This document shows, one piece after another, positions 17,120-26,110 of a stretch of DNA of 64,000 bases. Origin of the DNA: Gammaproteobacteria bacterium (GTDB taxonomy: Bacteria; Pseudomonadota; Gammaproteobacteria; SZUA-152); contig JAVVEP010000011.1 in the NCBI GenBank assembly GCA_032250735.1, positions 1-64,000 of the forward strand. Direction: 5' to 3'. Under the pieces are notes generated by a model. The model was not told where the DNA came from. It made no database searches and was given only the letters and a program-made list of their open reading frames with translations. Each line of letters starts with the position of its first letter. The first letter of the stretch is position 1. The position numbers and the translations under genes are program-made.

Positions 17120-18862
17120 CTATTGCCGCGAATAGTGGGCGGCGATGGCCTCGATCTCGAGCTGGCTGAGCTCGGCGGTCATCTTGTTCATGGTGGAGTT
17201 CAGGCGGTCTTTGTTTTTGTAACCGTTTAATGCCTTGACCAGATAGGCCTGGCGCTGCCCCGCAATACGGGGTTTGTCCGCATCCGGGTTTCCGCCCCCC
17301 TCACCATGACAGCGATCACATTTTTGCGAGAGCACGGCCGGCGCCTCCATGATGTGCACCGGTGAATTTTTCGGTGCTAACCGCGAGTAGTAAACCCCGA
17401 GTTTCTGGCTGGCGGATTTGTCCAGCGCCTGGGCGGCATTTTTCATGTCGCTGTGCTGGCGCTGATCATTGCGGTAGGCCGCAAGGGCGGCGGCAATATA
17501 ACGGGCATCCTGTCCCGCCAGGCTCGGTATGGCGCTGTCCTGACTGTTGCCGTCTTCGCCATGGCAGCCCGCGCAGCCGGCGGCGAGTTCGGTGACAGTG
17601 CTGTCGGGCTGCGCGGCCTGCGCTACGGGTGCCGGCGGCATTGGTGTCTGGCTGGCATAGTACAGCGCCAGTTTCTCGATGTCGGTGTCGCCGAGATAGC
17701 GGGTCAGCATCTGCATCATGGCGTGCTGCCGGTCGCCGTTACGGTAGTGGGCGATGGCCGTCTGCAGGTAGTCCTCCGACAGCCCGGCCAGTCTGGGGGT
17801 GCCGGGTGTTTTACTGTTGCCGCGTTCGCCGTGGCAGGCATTGCAGGAGGCGGCGAGTTTTTCGCCATCTCCCAGGGGGTCGAAATTTTCCGTGCCGGTT
17901 TGGGACGCCTGCGCAACGCCGACGGCCCGCGGGGTACGGGTGGCGAAATAGACGGCATTGCGCTGAATCGCCTCGTCGCTGAGGCCCTGGGCGATATCGG
18001 TCATCATCCGGTTCTGGCGTTCCCGGTCGCGATAGGTCTGCATGGCCTTGATGAGATAACCGGCGTTCTGGCCGGCCAGGCTCGGCATGGCCGGGTGCGT
18101 GCTGTTGCCGTCCTCGCCGTGGCAGCCCAGGCAGCGATGGGCGAGCTCATCACTGGCGTCGCTGGCCTTGAGCTGTCGTCCCAGGGGCGAGCGCTGGCGT
18201 TTCTGTGCCGCAAAAAAGGCCGCGAGCTGGCGGATATCCGCTTCGCTCAGGCTCAGTTTGAAGTTTTTCATGATCGCCGCCCCCTGCCGCTCACCCTGCA
18301 GATAACTCTTCAGCGCCGGGATAAAATACGCGGGCTGCAGTCCCGCCAAACTCGGTACCCCCTCGATGATGCTGTTGCCGTCCCTGCCGTGGCAGCCGGC
18401 GCAGGGTCGAGACAAGGCCTGTCCCGCGCGTAGGTCGCGCGGTTGCCCGCTAGCGGCGGGCGCGGCCCCAGTTTTTGCCGTCCAGGGCGCATCGAGCTGG
18501 GCATAGTGTTCGGCCAGCTGTTGGCGTTCGAGTGCGTCAATGTCAAACACCGCAGCCCGCATCACCTCATGCTGGCGGTCACCGATAAGGTAGCCGCGCA
18601 TGGCGGATTCGAGATAATTGGCATCCTGGCCGGCAATAAAAGGCACCTCCGGATTATTGCCCACGCCATCCTCACCGTGGCAGCTATTGCAGCCGGCAAC
18701 CAGGGTCACATCCTGTGCGGCCGGGGTCGGCGGGGCGGGGGTGTCCGTGGTCTCCGACGGGGTATTGGCATCACAGGCGGACAGGCTGGCAAGCATCAGA
18801 ATCATGCCCAACAGAATCATGTTTGGCAGAAACGGTATCGATGGCGGTGCAGTGTGTGGCAT
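17120..18862 (-). CDS. Hexahaem c-type cytochrome lipoprotein, six cytochrome c domains
   Basis: A 580-residue exported protein. A lipobox (LASLSAC, Cys30) anchors it, probably to the outer membrane facing the periplasm. A Thr/Pro linker precedes six consecutive class I cytochrome c domains with haem motifs CNSCH (58), CAGCH (154), CLGCH (244), CNACH (340), CAGCH (430) and CDRCH (515). The spacing is 85-96 residues, and each is followed by a conserved P..AGQ..YL..A...Y..G.R....M segment with a Met as the likely sixth ligand. The repeats resemble cytochrome c4 halves. It probably carries electrons between periplasmic partners or to a terminal oxidase. The gene is alone and splits ruvA from ruvB. 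Confidence 0.93.
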   Translation of the reverse strand: MPHTAPPSIPFLPNMILLGMILMLASLSACDANTPSETTDTPAPPTPAAQDVTLVAGCNSCHGEDGVGNNPEVPFIAGQDANYLESAMRGYLIGDRQHEVMRAAVFDIDALERQQLAEHYAQLDAPWTAKTGAAPAASGQPRDLRAGQALSRPCAGCHGRDGNSIIEGVPSLAGLQPAYFIPALKSYLQGERQGAAIMKNFKLSLSEADIRQLAAFFAAQKRQRSPLGRQLKASDASDELAHRCLGCHGEDGNSTHPAMPSLAGQNAGYLIKAMQTYRDRERQNRMMTDIAQGLSDEAIQRNAVYFATRTPRAVGVAQASQTGTENFDPLGDGEKLAASCNACHGERGNSKTPGTPRLAGLSEDYLQTAIAHYRNGDRQHAMMQMLTRYLGDTDIEKLALYYASQTPMPPAPVAQAAQPDSTVTELAAGCAGCHGEDGNSQDSAIPSLAGQDARYIAAALAAYRNDQRQHSDMKNAAQALDKSASQKLGVYYSRLAPKNSPVHIMEAPAVLSQKCDRCHGEGGGNPDADKPRIAGQRQAYLVKALNGYKNKDRLNSTMNKMTAELSQLEIEAIAAHYSRQ

Positions 18863-18931
18863 GCGATGAATTCCTTTGCGGGTAGTGCCAGTGATGCCCT
18901 ATTGTACGGCCGAACAGGGCAAGGGCACTAA

Positions 18932-19104
18932 CCCGGATATTTCATAAGCGCCTGCTGCGTGGCCGTAAGCCCATGAGTCTGCCGCGTTGCGCTGGAAAAA
19001 TGTGCTCAACGTACGTTAAGTACGTCTGCGCGTATTATCCTTCGCGCGCCTTGCATCTTCATGGTTTTACGGCCTCGCGCAACGCCATTTATGAAATATC
19101 CGGG
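18932..19104. mobile_element. MITE-like palindromic element with 16-nt terminal inverted repeats
   Basis: Perfect 16-nt terminal inverted repeats, CCCGGATATTTCATAA at 18932-18947 and its complement at 19089-19104, bound a 173-bp element. Its two halves stay partly complementary toward a centre near AACGTACGTTAAGTACGT. A CTAA lies directly outside each end (18928-18931 and 19105-19108), consistent with a target-site duplication. It has no coding capacity. It sits between the cytochrome gene start and ruvB, so it may carry or disturb promoters of both. A folded RNA copy would be a long hairpin. Confidence 0.8.
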
Positions 19105-19129
19105 CTAATGCTGTAGTACACTCTAGCCC

Positions 19130-20188
19130 ATGATCGAAACCGACCGCCTCATTGCCCCCACGGCCACCGCCCGCGACGATCGGGAAGAGGCCCAGGATCG
19201 GGCGATTCGTCCCAGGACGCTGGCCGATTATGTGGGCCAGCCCGCGGTCAAGGAACAGATGGAAATCTTTGTCGCCGCCGCGCGGGGCCGCGGCGAGGCG
19301 CTGGATCACACGCTGATCTTTGGTCCGCCCGGTCTGGGCAAGACCACCCTGGCGCATATTATCGCCACCGAGATGGGCGTCAACATGCGCCACACCTCCG
19401 GGCCGGTGCTGGAGCGCCCCGGCGATCTTGCCGCCCTGCTGACCAATCTTGAGCCGCACGACGTCCTGTTTGTGGACGAGATTCATCGTCTCTCCGCCGT
19501 GGTGGAGGAGGTGCTGTATCCCGCCATGGAGGATTATCAGCTGGACATCATGATCGGCGAGGGGCCGGCGGCGCGCTCGGTGAAACTGGACCTGCCGCCG
19601 TTCACCCTGGTGGGGGCGACCACGCGCGCGGGCCTGCTGACCTCGCCGCTGCGCGACCGCTTCGGCATCGTGCAGCGGCTGGAATTCTATTCGATCCCGG
19701 ATCTTGCCCACATCGTGCAGCGTGCGGCGGCCATTCTCGGTGTGCACATGGACCCCGAGGGTGCCGGCGAACTCGCCCGGCGTGCCCGTGGCACCCCCCG
19801 CATTGCCAACCGCCTGCTGCGACGGGTGCGGGATTTTGCCGAGGTGAAGGCCGATGGGCGGATCACCGCCGAGGTGGCGAGTCGCGCCCTGGATCTGCTG
19901 GACGTGGACGACAATGGTTTTGATATGCTGGATCGCAAGCTGATGCTGGCGGTGATCGAAAAGTTTGACGGCGGCCCGGTGGGCGTCGACAACCTCGCCG
20001 CGGCGATTGGCGAGGAGCGGGGCACCATCGAGGATGTACTGGAGCCCTATCTGATTCAGCAGGGCTTTCTGATGCGCTCCCCCCGCGGTCGCGTGGCGAC
20101 ACGCAGTGCCTATCTGCATTTTGGTCTGCCCGTGCCCGCCCGGGTGGCACCGCTGGAAGACCTGTTTGAGGGCCCGGAATCCGCCTGA
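19130..20188 (+). CDS. ruvB: Holliday junction DNA helicase RuvB
   Basis: A 352-residue AAA+ motor that drives branch migration as hexamers on RuvA. Walker A is [14 protein letters not shown] and Walker B is [10 protein letters not shown]. Sensor 1 is [11 protein letters not shown], the arginine finger segment is PLRDRFGI, and the C-terminal winged helix runs from about 270 ([29 protein letters not shown]). The start matches the family. It stands apart from ruvCA, with a MITE directly upstream, and is followed by ybgC after about 120-140 nt. Confidence 0.97.
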   Translation: MIETDRLIAPTATARDDREEAQDRAIRPRTLADYVGQPAVKEQMEIFVAAARGRGEALDHTLIFGPPGLGKTTLAHIIATEMGVNMRHTSGPVLERPGDLAALLTNLEPHDVLFVDEIHRLSAVVEEVLYPAMEDYQLDIMIGEGPAARSVKLDLPPFTLVGATTRAGLLTSPLRDRFGIVQRLEFYSIPDLAHIVQRAAAILGVHMDPEGAGELARRARGTPRIANRLLRRVRDFAEVKADGRITAEVASRALDLLDVDDNGFDMLDRKLMLAVIEKFDGGPVGVDNLAAAIGEERGTIEDVLEPYLIQQGFLMRSPRGRVATRSAYLHFGLPVPARVAPLEDLFEGPESA

Positions 20189-20329
20189 TGCGACGACGAA
20201 TCAGAACCGACCGATCATCACAAAAACTATCGGTTGCAGATCCGGCGAGAAGACCGACGCAACGCGGGTGGAATCTTTGCGCCCGCCTGTGGTCATTAGC
20301 AGGGAATGGGAAAGGGGAGCGTGACCGCC

Positions 20330-20770
20330 GTGGCTGATTTTCGCTGGCCGGTGCGGGTGTACTACGAAGACACCGATAACGGCGGGGTCGTCTATTATGC
20401 CAATTACCTGAAATTCATGGAGCGGGCGCGTACCGAATGGTTGCGGGCCCGGGGCGTGGAGCAGGACCTCCTGGCACAACAGCAAGGGCTGATTTTTGCG
20501 GTGCGCTCGGCGCAGCTGGATTACCTCAAACCCGGTCGATTCAATCAGCGGCTCTCCGTCAGCGTCAGCGTGGCGCAGGCCGGCAGGGCCAGTCTGAGCT
20601 TTGAGCAGCGTGTTATGCTCGTGGATGAAAACAGTTTACTAACAGAGGGAGAGGGAGACGGTTTGTTGTTGTGTCAGGGGAAAATCAAGATCGCCTGTCT
20701 GGACGCCAGCAGCCTGAAACCGCGCGCCATCCCCATTGCTATCCGACAGGAGATTCTCGGTGACGGCTGA
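20330..20770 (+). CDS. ybgC: Tol-Pal associated acyl-CoA thioesterase YbgC
   Basis: A 146-residue hotdog-fold thioesterase that opens the tol-pal operon. The catalytic segment is VRVYYEDTDNGGVVYYANYLKFMERARTEWL, with the conserved Asp. GTG 20330 is chosen because AAAGGGGAG at 20311-20319 then has usable spacing. ATG 20306 is the longer alternative. The end overlaps tolQ by 11 nt, indicating translational coupling. Confidence 0.93.
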   Translation: MADFRWPVRVYYEDTDNGGVVYYANYLKFMERARTEWLRARGVEQDLLAQQQGLIFAVRSAQLDYLKPGRFNQRLSVSVSVAQAGRASLSFEQRVMLVDENSLLTEGEGDGLLLCQGKIKIACLDASSLKPRAIPIAIRQEILGDG

Positions 20771-21434
20771 TCTATCGATTCTTTCATTAATCACCAATGC
20801 CAGCGTACTGGTGCAGGTGGTGATGTTGCTCTTGCTTATCGCGTCGCTGTTTTCCTGGAATATCATCTTTCAGAAACTCAGGATGTTGTCCAGGGCGCGT
20901 AGCGCGGCCGATGAGTTTGAGGAAAAATTCTGGTCCGGTGGCGATCTTTCCAATCTCTATAATCAGGTGACCTCCGGGCGTCACGGGAATGCGGGCATGG
21001 CGATCATCTTTGAGGCGGGCTTCAAGGAGTTTGCCCGTCTGCGCAAGCAGCCCGGTATCGATCCCGCGGCGACGCTGGAGGGCGCGCAGCGCGCCATGCG
21101 GGTGGCCCTGTCACGCGAGACCGACAAGCTCGAGGTCCATCTGCCGTTTCTGGCGACGGTGGGATCGACCAGCCCGTACGTGGGTCTGTTCGGTACGGTG
21201 TGGGGCATCATGAATTCCTTTCGCGCGCTGGGCAATGTCAAACAGGCGACCATCGCCATGGTCGCGCCCGGCATCGCCGAGGCCCTGGTGGCCACGGCGA
21301 TGGGCCTGTTTGCGGCGATTCCGGCGGTGATCTTTTTTAACCGCTTCAACACCGATCTGGAACGCCTGATAAATCGTTACGATGCCTTTCTGGAGGAATT
21401 CTCCAGCATCCTGCAACGGCAGGCGCACAAATAG
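20760..21434 (+). CDS. tolQ: Tol-Pal proton channel subunit TolQ
   Basis: A 224-residue inner membrane protein of the ExbB/MotA family with three membrane helices: about 10-35 (VLVQVVMLLLLIASLFSWNIIF), then GLFGTVWGIMNSFRAL, and AEALVATAMGLFAAIPAVIFFNRF. With TolR it uses proton flow to energise TolA during envelope constriction. GTG 20760 is preferred because AGGAG at 20748-20752 lies 7 nt upstream. An in-frame TTG at 20736 is less likely. Confidence 0.96.
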   Translation: MTADLSILSLITNASVLVQVVMLLLLIASLFSWNIIFQKLRMLSRARSAADEFEEKFWSGGDLSNLYNQVTSGRHGNAGMAIIFEAGFKEFARLRKQPGIDPAATLEGAQRAMRVALSRETDKLEVHLPFLATVGSTSPYVGLFGTVWGIMNSFRALGNVKQATIAMVAPGIAEALVATAMGLFAAIPAVIFFNRFNTDLERLINRYDAFLEEFSSILQRQAHK

Positions 21435-21875
21435 ATGGCGGCTCCGGCGAAAAGGCTGCGACGTCGGCCGATGTCCGACATCAACGTGGTGCCCTATATC
21501 GACGTGATGTTGGTGCTGCTGGTGATCTTTATGATCACCGCGCCGCTGTTGACCCAGGGGGTGGCCGTGGAATTGCCGCAGGCCGAGGCCGAACCCATGG
21601 CGGGCGAGACTGACGAACCGCTGGTGGTGACGGTCACCGCTAGCGGCGATTACTACCTCAGCGTGGGCGACAATCCCGACAAGCCTATTGATCATCAATT
21701 GCTGGTCACCAAGGTCGCGGCGGTCCTGCGACACCGGCCAAAGACCCCGATTATGGTGCGCGGCGACAGCCAGGTGGAATACGGTAAGGTGGTCGTGGCC
21801 ATGGCCTTGTTGCAAAAGGCCGGCGCGCCCAGTGTGGGCCTGATCACCCAGGCGCCCGAAAATCGTCAACCGTAA
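21435..21875 (+). CDS. tolR: Tol-Pal stator protein TolR
   Basis: A 146-residue ExbD-family protein with a basic N-terminus, one membrane helix carrying the proton-relay aspartate (Asp23, in VPYIDVMLVLLVIFMITAPL), and a periplasmic domain ending in GAPSVGLITQAP. The ATG follows the tolQ stop directly, with no gap. Confidence 0.96.
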   Translation: MAAPAKRLRRRPMSDINVVPYIDVMLVLLVIFMITAPLLTQGVAVELPQAEAEPMAGETDEPLVVTVTASGDYYLSVGDNPDKPIDHQLLVTKVAAVLRHRPKTPIMVRGDSQVEYGKVVVAMALLQKAGAPSVGLITQAPENRQP

Positions 21876-21919
21876 CGCCCGGGTAAACAAAATTAGACAT
21901 GCATAAATAGATATCGATC

Positions 21920-22810
21920 GTGAGAGCCCTGTTAAAAGAAATCCTGCAAAACCCGCTGGCCATGACCCTGGCCATCCTGGTGCACCTGCTGCTGGCGGGC
22001 GTGCTGTTCATCAGCCTGGAGTGGACCGATGTGCCCACCCCGGCACAGCCCAAGGTGGATATCGTCAAGGCCGTGGTGGTGGACGAATCCAGGGTTGCTG
22101 AGGAGCTAGAGAAGCTCAAAAAGGCCGAGCAAAAAAAGAGCAAGCAAGAGCAGGCCAAACAGAAGGCGCTGGAAAAGCAGGCCCTGGAGGCGAAGAAAAA
22201 GCGCGAACGCGAAGAGCAGCGGCTGGCCACGTTGCGCAAGGAACGCGAGGCGGAAAAAATACAGCAAAAGAAACTGCAAAAGCAACGCGAGGTCGAAGAG
22301 CAGCGAATTGCCGCCGAGCGGATCAAAAAACAGCAAGAGGTGGAGCGCCTGAAGACCGAACAGGCGCGACTCGAACAGCAGCGCATCGCCGAGGAAAAAC
22401 GTCTGGCGGATGCCGAGGCCAGGCGGCAGCAGCTTGAGGCCCAGCAGCGACGTGAAGCCGAGGCCGCGGCGCGCCGTGCCGAGTTCGAGGCGGAACAGCA
22501 GCGCATGGAGGCGGCCAAGCAGCAACGCCTCAGTACGCTACGCGGCAGTTATATTGCCGACATCCAGAATAAGGTCGAGCGTAACTGGATTCGTCCCGCC
22601 AGTGCCAGGGAGGGTCTGAAGTGCAAGGTGGTGGTGCACCAGATTCCGGGCGGCGAGGTGATTAATGTTACCGTCACCGAGTGCACCGGTGATGATGTGT
22701 TCCGGCGCTCAGTGGAGGCGGCAGTCTATAAGGCCTCGCCCTTGCCGCGACCCTCGGATCCCGATCTGTTTGACCGTGAGATCGTATTTAACTTTAAACC
22801 CAAGACCTAG
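21920..22810 (+). CDS. tolA: Cell envelope protein TolA
   Basis: A 296-residue protein with a single N-terminal membrane helix (about 14-34, MTLAILVHLLLAGVLFISLEW). A long Lys/Glu/Gln/Ala-rich coiled coil (about 60-195) spans the periplasm. The C-terminal TolA domain (YIADIQNKVERNWIRP..., FRRSVEAAVYKASPLPRP) contacts Pal and TolB. The start is GTG. The lysine- and glutamate-rich helix makes both strands read open, which explains several shadow frames here. Confidence 0.95.
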   Translation: MRALLKEILQNPLAMTLAILVHLLLAGVLFISLEWTDVPTPAQPKVDIVKAVVVDESRVAEELEKLKKAEQKKSKQEQAKQKALEKQALEAKKKREREEQRLATLRKEREAEKIQQKKLQKQREVEEQRIAAERIKKQQEVERLKTEQARLEQQRIAEEKRLADAEARRQQLEAQQRREAEAAARRAEFEAEQQRMEAAKQQRLSTLRGSYIADIQNKVERNWIRPASAREGLKCKVVVHQIPGGEVINVTVTECTGDDVFRRSVEAAVYKASPLPRPSDPDLFDREIVFNFKPKT

Positions 22811-22905
22811 TCGGCCAGGCAGATATCAGAAACTGAACAATACAAGCCATGCCCATTCGTACCGAAATTCATAGCAAAAAACACGTGAGACATATAAAAA
22901 ATCTG

Positions 22906-24252
22906 ATGCTTAAAATGAAACTACTTTTTTCTGCCCTGCTGGGCCTCTATTTCGTATTGCTGGCTGGGACCGCCCATGCCGTGCTGAATATTGAAATCAC
23001 CCAGGGCGTCGAGGGTGCCGTGCCGGTGGCCATCGTGCCCTTTGGCTGGGAGGTGCCACCGCAAAGCGCCCAGATGCCGACCGCACTGACGGCGCCACTA
23101 AAGCCCCCCGTCGATGTGGCGGCGATTATTAGTGCCGATCTGGCGCGCAGCGGGCGGTTTGCACCGCTGCCGCCCAAGGATATGGTGGCCAGGCCACATG
23201 CCGATACGACGATCAATTTTTCCAACTGGCGGGTTTTTCAGACGGAAAATCTGGTGGTGGGCACCCTGCAATACGTTGGGGCGAATCGATACAAGATCCG
23301 TTTCCGCCTGTTCGATGTCTTCAAGGGAAAGCAGCTTGAGGGGGTCAGCCTTTCGGCCAGTGGCAACGATCTGCGCCGCGCGGCCCACCAGGTCAGCGAT
23401 ATCATCTATGAAAAGCTCACGGGTGAGCGCGGGGCATTTAGCACAAATGTGGCCTATGTCACGGCAGATGGACAGGGTAATGCGCGACGATACTCTCTGT
23501 GGATTGCCGATGCAGATGGTCATGGTGCGCAGTCGATGATGCGTTCACGCGAGCCGATCCTGTCGCCGGCGTGGTCACCTGACGGAACCCGGATCGCCTA
23601 TGCCTCACTGGAAGATGCGGGTCATCAGGTGGTATTTGTACAGGAAGTAGCCAGTGGTCGCCGCGAGAAGGTGTCAGCCCAAAAAGGACTGAATGGCGCA
23701 CCGGCCTGGTCGCCGGATGGCCAATCCCTGGCCATCAGCCTTTCCAAGGATGGCAACGCTGAGATATATGTCATAGACTTGAAGAGCAAAAAACAGCGGC
23801 GTTTGACGCGTCACTGGGCGATAGATACAGAGCCGGCCTGGATGCCGGATGGCAAGAGCATCATTTTCACCTCGGATCGTGGCGGACGACCGCAGTTGTA
23901 CAGGGTCCCGGCCATGGGCGGCCAGGCGGAGCGTCTGACCTTCGAAGGTCACTCTAACGCCAGGGCATCGGTATCATCGGATGGCACAAAGGTGGCAATG
24001 ATCCACCGTATAGATGGCCATTACCGGGTGGCGGTTATGGAGCTGTCGAGCGGTAATCTGCGGGTATTAACGGATGGGGATCTGGATGAATCGCCCAGTT
24101 TTTCACCAAATGGCAGTATGGTGATTTACGCGACCAGTGCCAGAGGCCGCGGCATATTGAAGGCAGTATCGGTAGAGGGCGGTGTACAACAACGCTTCAC
24201 GGATACAGCGGGCGATGTCCGTGAACCGGCATGGTCCCCGTTTATGCAGTGA
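22906..24252 (+). CDS. tolB: Tol-Pal system protein TolB
   Basis: A periplasmic protein of about 448 residues. The signal peptide (MLKMKLLFSALLGLYFVLLAGTAHA) is followed by the N-terminal D1 domain and a beta-propeller built from repeats with WSPDG or similar (AWSPDGTRIAY, AWSPDGQSLAI, AWMPDGKSIIF, ...). TolB links Pal to TolA and the outer membrane. ATG 22906 or 22915 gives a normal signal peptide. The open frame reaches 22849, but this would place 19 extra basic residues in front. Confidence 0.93.
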   Translation: MLKMKLLFSALLGLYFVLLAGTAHAVLNIEITQGVEGAVPVAIVPFGWEVPPQSAQMPTALTAPLKPPVDVAAIISADLARSGRFAPLPPKDMVARPHADTTINFSNWRVFQTENLVVGTLQYVGANRYKIRFRLFDVFKGKQLEGVSLSASGNDLRRAAHQVSDIIYEKLTGERGAFSTNVAYVTADGQGNARRYSLWIADADGHGAQSMMRSREPILSPAWSPDGTRIAYASLEDAGHQVVFVQEVASGRREKVSAQKGLNGAPAWSPDGQSLAISLSKDGNAEIYVIDLKSKKQRRLTRHWAIDTEPAWMPDGKSIIFTSDRGGRPQLYRVPAMGGQAERLTFEGHSNARASVSSDGTKVAMIHRIDGHYRVAVMELSSGNLRVLTDGDLDESPSFSPNGSMVIYATSARGRGILKAVSVEGGVQQRFTDTAGDVREPAWSPFMQ

Positions 24253-24410
24253 TTTATGCAATAATGAATGGTCCGCGCTGAACTCGATCGTCATGCGTTG
24301 GTAACACAATGGTAGTATTATGCTCCATTTTGCAGGATGAACCGTCATTATTGAGGCCGGTAGCATTTTTTTGCCTATTTTCACAAAATGGACAAAAACC
24401 AACGCAACTA

Positions 24411-24444
24411 TTTTAGTTATTAAACAGTTTTAGTTATTACACAG
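24411..24444. repeat. 17-nt tandem duplication in the pal leader
   Basis: TTTTAGTTATTAAACAG (24411-24427) is followed at once by a copy with one change (24428-24444). The pair ends 31 nt before the pal start codon and brings two TATTA-type -10-like sequences. It may duplicate a promoter or a leader element. The rest of the 24253-24475 gap is AT-rich with no clear terminator for tolB. Confidence 0.5.
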
Positions 24445-24475
24445 TAATTTACAGAACAAACCGAGGGAGTTAGCT

Positions 24476-25054
24476 ATGAAATTCTGGATCAAGACAGTGC
24501 TCGTACTTTTGCCTGCACTGATGCTGCTGGGTTGCGGTACGTCAGGTGAAGTGGAAGATGCAAGTGATACAGGCGTCAGCACGTCTACGCCAGCTGCCGG
24601 CTCAGAGGCCACCACCAGTGGCGTGGGTGCAGGTGGTGTAACCAGTGGTGAAGGTATGACAGCAGAAGATACCTCGGCTGCCGCAGCCCAGGGTGATCCG
24701 CTGGATGATCCCAATAGCCTGCTCGCCACTCGCGTGATCTATTTTGATTTCGACAAGAGCGATATTCGCAGTGATGTGCGCGATGTGATTCAGGCGCATG
24801 CCGAATACCTGGCCAGCCATCCCGATGTGATGATCACCCTGGAAGGTCATGCCGACGAGCGCGGTACCCGTGAATACAATATTGCCCTGGGTGAACGCCG
24901 CGCCAACGCCGTGCAGCGTATGCTGACTTTGCAGGGGGCCTCGGCCGGCCAGATCCGTGTAGTCAGCTACGGTGAAGAACGCCCGGCAGCCCTGGGGCAC
25001 GATGAAGATGCATGGGCGCTCAATCGCCGTGCCGAATTTATCTACCAGCGCTAG
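24476..25054 (+). CDS. pal: Peptidoglycan-associated lipoprotein Pal
   Basis: A 192-residue outer membrane lipoprotein. The lipobox is LMLLGC (Cys20), followed by a Ser/Thr/Gly-rich linker (about 21-75) and an OmpA-like peptidoglycan-binding domain: VIYFDFDKSDIRSD, then TLEGHADERGTREYNIALGERRANAV, with the Asp and Arg that bind diaminopimelate. It anchors the outer membrane to the cell wall and partners TolB. It has its own likely promoter in the 223-nt gap after tolB. Confidence 0.97.
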   Translation: MKFWIKTVLVLLPALMLLGCGTSGEVEDASDTGVSTSTPAAGSEATTSGVGAGGVTSGEGMTAEDTSAAAAQGDPLDDPNSLLATRVIYFDFDKSDIRSDVRDVIQAHAEYLASHPDVMITLEGHADERGTREYNIALGERRANAVQRMLTLQGASAGQIRVVSYGEERPAALGHDEDAWALNRRAEFIYQR

Positions 25055-25093
25055 GTTGTTGTCTTATTTTACGTGTAAAGAGACAGGTATCTC

Positions 25094-26014
25094 GTGACGC
25101 AAGCTTTTGTTAGCTCGGTATTAAGAGGTTCGTCAATCAGGTCTGCAGGCATGGCGTTGGTCATTTTGGCCGCGCCATGTTTCGTTTTTGATGTGGCGGC
25201 ACGTGAACCGGCGCCGGTGATAGAGGCCTCTGGTGATCTGTCGACGTCCAGGTCGGACTTCCTGGAGAAACGCATCGAAAAGCTGGAACGATTACTGGAA
25301 AACCAGACCCTGGTTGATCTGGTGATGCGCATGGATGGCCTGCAAAATGAGATCCAGCAGCTGTCCGGGCGGACGGAAGAACAGGCGCACAATATCGAGC
25401 AACTGAAAAACCGGCAGCGGGATCTGTATCTGGATATTGATCGGCGTTTGCGTCAGGCGGAACAGGCGCGGGCCAGTACGCCCGCCGCACCGGCAACAGG
25501 TTCGGTTTTTGGAGAGGTGATACCGGATGGGGCCGTGGCAGGTGGCGCCAGTGGACAGCCTGCGGGTTCCTCTGCTATGTCAGGCGCAACGCAGCCGGAT
25601 GTTTCGGCCGGCGTCCAGGCTGCGGCCGATCCGCAGCAGGAGCGTGACGATTACGAGCGTGCCTTCAATCTGCTCAAGGAAGGTCGGTACGATCTCGCCG
25701 TAGCGGCCTTTAAAACCTTTGTACAGAAATATCCTCGCGGGCAGTTTTCCGATAATGCGCAATACTGGTTAGGCGAAGCCAATTATGTGCAACGTCATTT
25801 TCAGGTTGCCTTGGCTGAATTTGAAAAAGTCATAAAAGACTATCCGGCCAGTCCCAAACGCGCCGATGCCCTGTTGAAAATGGGTTACACCTACCAGGCA
25901 TTGGGACAGCACGACAAGGCCCGTTTGTCCCTCAATGATGTGGTGATGAATCACCCCAATACCACCGCGGCGAGTCTGGCCAAAAAACGATTGCAGGATC
26001 TGAAGCAGCTGTAA
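25094..26014 (+). CDS. cpoB: Cell division coordinator CpoB (YbgF)
   Basis: A 306-residue periplasmic protein. The signal peptide (about 1-35, GMALVILAAPCFVFDVAA) is followed by an N-terminal coiled coil (FLEKRIEKLERLLENQTLVDLVMRMDGLQNEIQQL), an Ala/Gly-rich linker, and C-terminal TPR repeats (YERAFNLLKEGRYDLAVAAFKTFVQKYPRGQ, AQYWLGEANYVQRHFQVALAEFEKVIKDYP, KRADALLKMGYTYQALGQHDKARLSL). It coordinates Tol with septal peptidoglycan synthesis. The start is GTG, 39 nt after pal. Confidence 0.94.
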   Translation: MTQAFVSSVLRGSSIRSAGMALVILAAPCFVFDVAAREPAPVIEASGDLSTSRSDFLEKRIEKLERLLENQTLVDLVMRMDGLQNEIQQLSGRTEEQAHNIEQLKNRQRDLYLDIDRRLRQAEQARASTPAAPATGSVFGEVIPDGAVAGGASGQPAGSSAMSGATQPDVSAGVQAAADPQQERDDYERAFNLLKEGRYDLAVAAFKTFVQKYPRGQFSDNAQYWLGEANYVQRHFQVALAEFEKVIKDYPASPKRADALLKMGYTYQALGQHDKARLSLNDVVMNHPNTTAASLAKKRLQDLKQL

Positions 26015-26110
26015 GGTTTCACGTTGGTAAGCTTGATGTTGCTATCATAGCTTTCGTCGGTTCTCGATTTTCCCCTGTGCATTGTTGCTGGACTGGCAAA
26101 AGTACATTTC

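Noticed and set aside
17453-18433. A 326-residue plus-strand frame over the hexahaem cytochrome
   Set aside because: The minus-strand reading has six haem motifs in register, and the plus-strand reading has none of any kind.
19067-20119. A 350-residue minus-strand frame across ruvB
   Set aside because: It is fully antisense to the conserved ruvB gene and low in complexity.
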